From: Larkinella punicea
GTDB taxonomy: Bacteria > Bacteroidota > Bacteroidia > Cytophagales > Spirosomataceae
Length of the DNA: 64,000 nt
Reading direction: 5' to 3'
Assembly (NCBI RefSeq): GCF_003334855.1
Contig: NZ_QOWE01000013.1
Span: forward strand, 167,843-231,842
Of the stretch, positions 59,511 through 64,000 are shown piece by piece. Made by a program: the position numbers and the translations under genes. Within the stretch, counting starts at the first letter, position 1. Every line of letters starts with the position of its first letter. The notes under the pieces are model-generated. The model saw only the letters and a program-made list of their open reading frames with translations, had not been told where the DNA came from and did no database searches.

Positions 59511-61828
59511 ACGAAGCCGAAACCCGGGCCGAACTGATCGATCCCAAACTGACCGCCAGCGGCTGGGGTGTCGTCGCCAATTCCAAAGTCCTGCGCGAAT
59601 ACCACATCACGGCGGGCCGAATTCAGACCGGGGGCGTGCGGGGCAAAAAGCTCACCGCCGATTACGTGCTGGTCTACAAAGGCATCAAACTGGCCGTGAT
59701 CGAAGCCAAAAGCAACGAACTGCCCGTGGGCGAGGGCGTGGCGCAGGCCAAAAACTACGCCGACCTGCTCGGCCTCGACACCACTTACGCGGCCAACGGG
59801 CACGAGATTTACCGCATCGACATGAAAACCGGTCAGGAGGGCACGGTGGCGGTTTTTCCGACACCCGACCAACTCTGGAACAAGACCTTCGACACACCCA
59901 ACCACTGGCGTGACCAGTTCAGCGACGTGCCGTTCGAGAGTGTCGGCGGTTCCAAAGACGCCCGGTATTACCAGGAGCGAGCCGTCAACAACGTGATGGC
60001 CGCCATTGCCGACAGCAAACCGCGCATTCTGCTGACCCTGGCCACCGGCACCGGCAAAACCTTCATTTCGTTTCAGATTGCCTGGAAGCTCTTCAAAACC
60101 CGCTGGAATCTCCGGCGCGACGGTTTGCGCCAGCCCCGCATCCTGTTTCTGGCCGACCGCAACATTCTGGCCGACCAGGCTTTCAACGCGTTTTCGGCTT
60201 TTCCCGACGACGCCCTGGTGCGCATCAGCCCCCACGAAATCCGGAAACGGGGCAGCGTGCCGACCAACGGCAGCATTTTCTTTACGATTTTCCAGACGTT
60301 TATGAGCGGGCGTGATGCCGATGGCAACCCGGCTCCTTATTTTGGCGCTTACCCGGCGGATTACTTCGATTTCATCATCATCGACGAGTGTCACCGGGGC
60401 GGAGCCAACGACGAAAGCACCTGGCGCGACATTCTGGAATACTTTTCGCCCGCCGTTCAACTGGGGCTGACGGCCACGCCCAAACGGGACGTCAACGCCG
60501 ATACGTACCGGTATTTTGGCGACCCGGTTTATGTCTATTCGCTCAAGGAAGGCATCAACGACGGTTTTCTGACGCCTTTCAAGGTGAAGCGCATCCAGAC
60601 CACGCTGGACAACTACCTGTATAGCCCCGACGATGTGGTTGTGGAAGGCGAGGTTGAAACCGGCCGGGAATACACCGAAACCGACTTCAACCGGATCATT
60701 GAAATCAAGGAGCGCGAAGCCAAACGGGTTGAGATTTACCTGAAAGAAGCCGACCAGCGCGAAAAAGCCATTGTCTTTTGCGCCAGTCAGGACCACGCCC
60801 TGGCGATCCGCGACCTGATCAACCAGCAAAAAACCAGCCGGAACCCGAATTATTGCGTGCGCGTGACGGCCAACGACGGCGCGCTGGGCGAACAATACCT
60901 ACGCGAGTTTCAGGACAACGAGAAAACGATTCCCACCATTCTGACGACCTCCCAGAAACTGTCGACCGGCGTCGATGCCCGCAACATCCGCAACATTGTG
61001 TTGCTGCGGCCGGTCAACTCGATGGTCGAATTCAAGCAGATTATCGGGCGGGGAACGCGGCTTTTCGAGGGCAAGGATTTTTTCACGATCTACGACTACG
61101 TCGGAGCCTACAAGAAGTTCATCGATCCCGAATGGGACGGCCCGCCCGAAGAACCGGAAGCAACGGCTGAACCAAGACCGTATAAACCGCTGCCGAAACC
61201 ATCGGGGGTTGAAGAACCTGAGCAGGAAGGTGTTGGAAGACCCCGGCTGAAAATCAAGCTGCGGGATGGAAAAGACCGCGAAATTCAGCACATGATGGCG
61301 ACCTCGTTCTGGAGTGCCGACGGACAGTTGATTTCGGCTGAGGAGTTTTTAAACGCCCTTTTTGGCACCCTGCCCGACTTCTTCAAGAACGAAGACGAAC
61401 TGCGGGCGATCTGGTCGAACCCGATGACGCGCAAAACGCTGCTTGCCAACCTGGCCGACGCCGGTTACGGGAAAGACGAATTGCGGGTATTACAGCGGCT
61501 GATTCAGGCCGAGAACAGTGATTTGTTCGATGTGCTGGAATACATTTCGTTTGCCAGAAAACCCATCAGCCGCGCCGACCGGGTTGCGGAGGCCGAATCA
61601 CACATTTTTGCGTTGCTCGACCCTCAGCAGAAAGAGTTTTTGGAATTTGTGCTGGACAAATACATCGAAAGCGGAGTGGAAGAACTGGATCGGGAAAAAC
61701 TGCCTGGCTTGCTGATGTTAAAATATCACTCGATACCCGATGCCGTAGCTAAGTTGGGCGGGACTGCTGCTATTCAATCTACGTTTATTGATTTTCAGAA
61801 GTATTTGTATCAGCAGAAGGCGGCTTAA
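59507..61828 (+). CDS. hsdR: Type I restriction-modification system, endonuclease/translocase subunit (EcoEI-like)
   Basis: 773 aa, short as in EcoEI-type R subunits. The N-terminal nuclease domain has the PD-(D/E)xK residues Asp52 and Glu66-x-Lys68 (ADYVLVYKGIKLAVIEAKS). The motor has Walker A ATGTGKTF at 179-186, DEAH-type box IIDECHRGGANDES, motif III GLTATPKRD and motif VI IIGRGTRLFEGKDFF. The C-terminal domain (about 600-770) binds the methylase core. It cleaves unmodified DNA after ATP-driven translocation. It begins at the hsdS stop (ATGA) and is followed by a terminator, so the operon is complete with three genes. Confidence 0.95.
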   Translation: MNEAETRAELIDPKLTASGWGVVANSKVLREYHITAGRIQTGGVRGKKLTADYVLVYKGIKLAVIEAKSNELPVGEGVAQAKNYADLLGLDTTYAANGHEIYRIDMKTGQEGTVAVFPTPDQLWNKTFDTPNHWRDQFSDVPFESVGGSKDARYYQERAVNNVMAAIADSKPRILLTLATGTGKTFISFQIAWKLFKTRWNLRRDGLRQPRILFLADRNILADQAFNAFSAFPDDALVRISPHEIRKRGSVPTNGSIFFTIFQTFMSGRDADGNPAPYFGAYPADYFDFIIIDECHRGGANDESTWRDILEYFSPAVQLGLTATPKRDVNADTYRYFGDPVYVYSLKEGINDGFLTPFKVKRIQTTLDNYLYSPDDVVVEGEVETGREYTETDFNRIIEIKEREAKRVEIYLKEADQREKAIVFCASQDHALAIRDLINQQKTSRNPNYCVRVTANDGALGEQYLREFQDNEKTIPTILTTSQKLSTGVDARNIRNIVLLRPVNSMVEFKQIIGRGTRLFEGKDFFTIYDYVGAYKKFIDPEWDGPPEEPEATAEPRPYKPLPKPSGVEEPEQEGVGRPRLKIKLRDGKDREIQHMMATSFWSADGQLISAEEFLNALFGTLPDFFKNEDELRAIWSNPMTRKTLLANLADAGYGKDELRVLQRLIQAENSDLFDVLEYISFARKPISRADRVAEAESHIFALLDPQQKEFLEFVLDKYIESGVEELDREKLPGLLMLKYHSIPDAVAKLGGTAAIQSTFIDFQKYLYQQKAA

Positions 61829-61856
61829 CGGTAAGACTTTTGCTTACCATTCCTAC

Positions 61857-61904
61857 ATCCCAAAGCGACGGCCTTCAGGCTGGGACGACGCTTTGGGATT
61901 TTTT
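61857..61904 (+). terminator. Terminator of the hsd operon
   Basis: An 11-bp perfect stem (ATCCCAAAGCG/CGCTTTGGGAT) with a 21-nt loop is followed by six T. It starts 28 bp after the hsdR stop. Confidence 0.85.
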
Positions 61905-61966
61905 GCATCCGCGTGGGCGCAGTCAACGCTCACTTTAATGAGGGAGTTGGTTGTTTTTTTACTGGT

Positions 61967-62019
61967 TGTTCGATATTTTTACCTGTTCGTTTTTATCAAA
62001 CATGAAGTAATGTCGAACA
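61967..62019 (+). promoter_or_regulatory. Possible autoregulatory half-sites before the AbiEi-like gene
   Basis: TGTTCGA at 61967-61973 has its reverse complement TCGAACA at 62013-62019, and a second TGTTCG occurs at 61984-61989. AbiEi antitoxins of known systems bind inverted repeats in their own promoter, so these are reasonable candidates, but the spacing is wide. Confidence 0.25.
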
Positions 62020-63044
62020 TGAAAGCTGAAAGACAACTTTTACAGGAAGGTTTAGAAGCACTGACAGAGTTACTACCTACGTTCAGCATCGAAATTATTC
62101 CATCAGATTTAAAGGAAAAGCAGTATGATGCTGTGATCCAGGTCCTACGGGGCGGATTTAGCGTAAATCTGACAGTCGAAGTCAAGCAATCAGCGCAACG
62201 TCTGGTTTGGGGACAACTGTTGAACCAGCTTGAAAACGCCAGTAATCCGACCTTGATGACCGATTATGTGAATTCCGTACTGGGTGAGAAATTAAGGCAG
62301 CAAGGGATTAACTACATCGATAGGGCCGGCAATGCCTACCTGCGCATAGAAAATGCCGGTTTCCCGGTATTCGTCTGGATTGAAGGGCGAAAGCCCCTGA
62401 AGCGAATAGGGGAAAAGACCGACCACGCCTTTACCCGGGCCGGTTTGCGCGTTACGTACTGGCTGATTACGCACCCCGATTTGATCAATGAAACGATCCG
62501 AACGATAGCCCAGCAAGCCGGAGCCAGTCTGGAAACGGTCCATCGCGTAAAGATCAGCCTCCAGCAACGCGGCTTTCTCTCCGAAATTCGAACCGGGGAA
62601 TGGAAGTTAAGCAGCCGAAAGACCTTGCTGGATAAATGGATCGAGGCCTATGCCACCCGATTACAACCGGGTTTGTTGATCGGACGCTACCGGTTGTTGA
62701 AGAAAGAATCGATCGGTAACTGGGAAAATCAGGTGCTTGAAATGCCCCTGACCCAGTGGGGCGGAGAACCTGCTGCGGACGGCTATACCGATTTTTTACG
62801 GCCCGCGGAATGGATCGTATATACCCGGCAGTCCACCCGGGAGGTCATGAAACAATTGCGGCTTTTACCTGATCCGGAGAACGGCCCGATACGGGTTTAT
62901 AAGAAATTTTGGCCGACGGACGAACCGGGGCAGTTGGTTCATCCACTGCTAGTGTACGCCGACCTGTTGATCAGCCGGGATTCCCGCAATGCGGAAGTGG
63001 CCCAAAAAATGTATGAAAAATATGTACAGTGTCTCCTTGACTGA
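62010..63044 (+). CDS. AbiEi-family antitoxin-like protein (type IV toxin-antitoxin)
   Basis: 344 aa from the ATG at 62010 (ATG 62019 is also possible); upstream codons cross the hsd terminator and are excluded. The N-terminal 130 residues contain an alpha/beta region with LTVEVKQSAQRLVWGQLLNQ. A winged helix-turn-helix follows at about 150-205 (THPDLINETIRTIAQQAGAS, then VHRVKISLQQRGFL). The C-terminal half resembles the AbiEi antitoxin domain and ends with LLVYADLLISRDSRNAEVAQ. It is followed, with overlap or near-contact, by a nucleotidyltransferase gene, the expected toxin partner. The pair lies directly after a type I restriction operon, a typical defence-island setting. Confidence 0.75.
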   Translation: MSNMKAERQLLQEGLEALTELLPTFSIEIIPSDLKEKQYDAVIQVLRGGFSVNLTVEVKQSAQRLVWGQLLNQLENASNPTLMTDYVNSVLGEKLRQQGINYIDRAGNAYLRIENAGFPVFVWIEGRKPLKRIGEKTDHAFTRAGLRVTYWLITHPDLINETIRTIAQQAGASLETVHRVKISLQQRGFLSEIRTGEWKLSSRKTLLDKWIEAYATRLQPGLLIGRYRLLKKESIGNWENQVLEMPLTQWGGEPAADGYTDFLRPAEWIVYTRQSTREVMKQLRLLPDPENGPIRVYKKFWPTDEPGQLVHPLLVYADLLISRDSRNAEVAQKMYEKYVQCLLD

Positions 63045-63965
63045 ATTTCACCGGCAGCGGTTCAAACCCATCTTTGCGCACCTTGAGCAAGCCTGTGAAC
63101 AGACTGGGATCGACTTTTATCTGGTAGGTGCTGTGGCACGCGACCTGACAATGGCCGTCCACGGATTGGAAGCGCCCCGGGCGACACGCGATCTGGACCT
63201 GGCGGTGCTGGTTCCTGAGGAGTCTGACTATTACCGATTAAAAGATACGTTGCTGGCCCAGGGAGATTTTGCCGAAGTTCGGGGAATGCCTTACACGCTA
63301 AAATACGCTGGGCAAACGGATGTTGATTTGCTCCCTTTTGGCGGTATGGAGTTAACGAATCACGTTCTGCTCAATCGGGGAGAGGGTGTAGCCCGACTGG
63401 CGGTAACCGGCTTTTCAGAAGTGTACGAACATGGTACGCAGCTAATCAGGCTGGATGATCAGTTTACGTTTCGGGTGTGCAGTCTGCCAGGCATGGTAGT
63501 GCTTAAACTGATTGCTTACGATGATCGGCCGGAACACCGGGTAAAAGACCTGACGGACATTGCCTTTATACTTAAAACTACCTGGAGATTATTGAAGAAG
63601 ATCTCTACGATCAACACGCTGGCCTGCTGGAAACGTCCGTTTCGCTGGAGCAGACAGCCGCCCGGATTCTGGGCCGACACCTGCAGCCTTTGCTGATACC
63701 ATCGTTCCCCTTACAGGAACGCATCATTACGATAATCGACAGCGCAATTGCTGATGGACCAGAAGGGGCCGTTGTGCGAAATCTACACGCGGCACAGTAC
63801 CAACGTTTTCCTTTGGACCATGTATGTTATCTGCTTCAGAACCTTAGACAAGGGCTGGACGACGAGCTAACGAGGATCAAGAGCAAAAGTTGTGGAGCAT
63901 CTTGGTTTAAGCATATAACTGCGTTAATCGATAAAGGAAAAACTCGACGTTTCTTACCCCTCTGA
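63022..63965 (+). pseudogene. AbiEii-like nucleotidyltransferase, frameshifted
   Basis: The 5' part encodes a nucleotidyltransferase fold: FYLVGAVARDLTM followed by ATRDLDLAVLVPEE, with the catalytic Asp-x-Asp pair, then QTDVDLLPFGG with the third acidic residue. Near residue 185 the frame is DLTDIAFIL and then loses sense. One added A in the run at 63574-63577 restores an open frame, KNYLEIIEEDLYDQHAGLLE onward, to a TGA at 63965. That tail is what the family would be expected to have. The intact protein would be about 315 aa. Without correction the product stops at 63696. The frameshift may be real inactivation, slippage-based switching or a sequencing error. Confidence 0.75.
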
Positions 63966-64000
63966 ACTGAGCCCGGAAGGCTTTGATCTTGGCATTGAAG

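Overview
The window looks like a chromosomal segment of a Bacteroidota bacterium, most likely a Cytophagales member of the Spirosoma/Larkinella type. This is an inference from two SusC/SusD pairs with ECF sigma/FecR control, Bacteroidota-type promoter boxes (TTTG, about 19 bp, TAnnTTTG), many Sus-associated secreted carbohydrate enzymes and a mid-range G+C content. No CRISPR array, integrase or transposase was seen.

Left edge (1-1110): the last codons of an ATPase-like gene followed 3 bp later by an A+T-richer gene of unknown function, possibly an ATPase/effector pair. Housekeeping and metabolic block (1183-13030): a small secreted protein divergent from a MetR-like LysR regulator, an APC permease, a giant DUF4011-type SF1 helicase, a sigma region-2-only small protein, a TerC membrane protein, a GT2 glycosyltransferase, and a divergent type III polyketide synthase/UbiA prenyltransferase pair. 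Then come tRNA-Gly(GCC) and a tRNA-Leu(UAA) interrupted by a 236-nt group I intron (13149-13592).

Polysaccharide-utilisation region (13775-54712): two complete sensor-transport modules, ECF sigma - FecR - SusC (with STN domain) - SusD. The first ends with a Cys-type sulfatase and the second leads into a long same-strand run of secreted enzymes. A katG catalase-peroxidase lies between the modules on the opposite strand. The enzyme run has three GH43, a GH29 fucosidase, four consecutive CE1-like esterase genes (one with two catalytic domains), a GH10 xylanase, a TIM-barrel isomerase-like protein, a PQQ dehydrogenase with a haem-c domain, a heparinase II/III-like protein and a large alpha/beta hydrolase. 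Together they suggest breakdown of a feruloylated, acetylated, arabinose- and fucose-decorated xylan, followed by periplasmic sugar oxidation. The run also holds three decayed genes: an esterase stub, a CBM-like remnant and an FAD oxidoreductase with a large internal deletion.

Right edge (54761-63965): a SLC13-type transporter, then a defence block: a translationally coupled type I restriction-modification operon (hsdM-hsdS-hsdR, EcoEI-like) and an AbiE-like pair (AbiEi antitoxin, AbiEii nucleotidyltransferase). The nucleotidyltransferase is broken by an apparent one-base deletion in an A run. Palindromic repeats of several families are scattered between the PUL genes.
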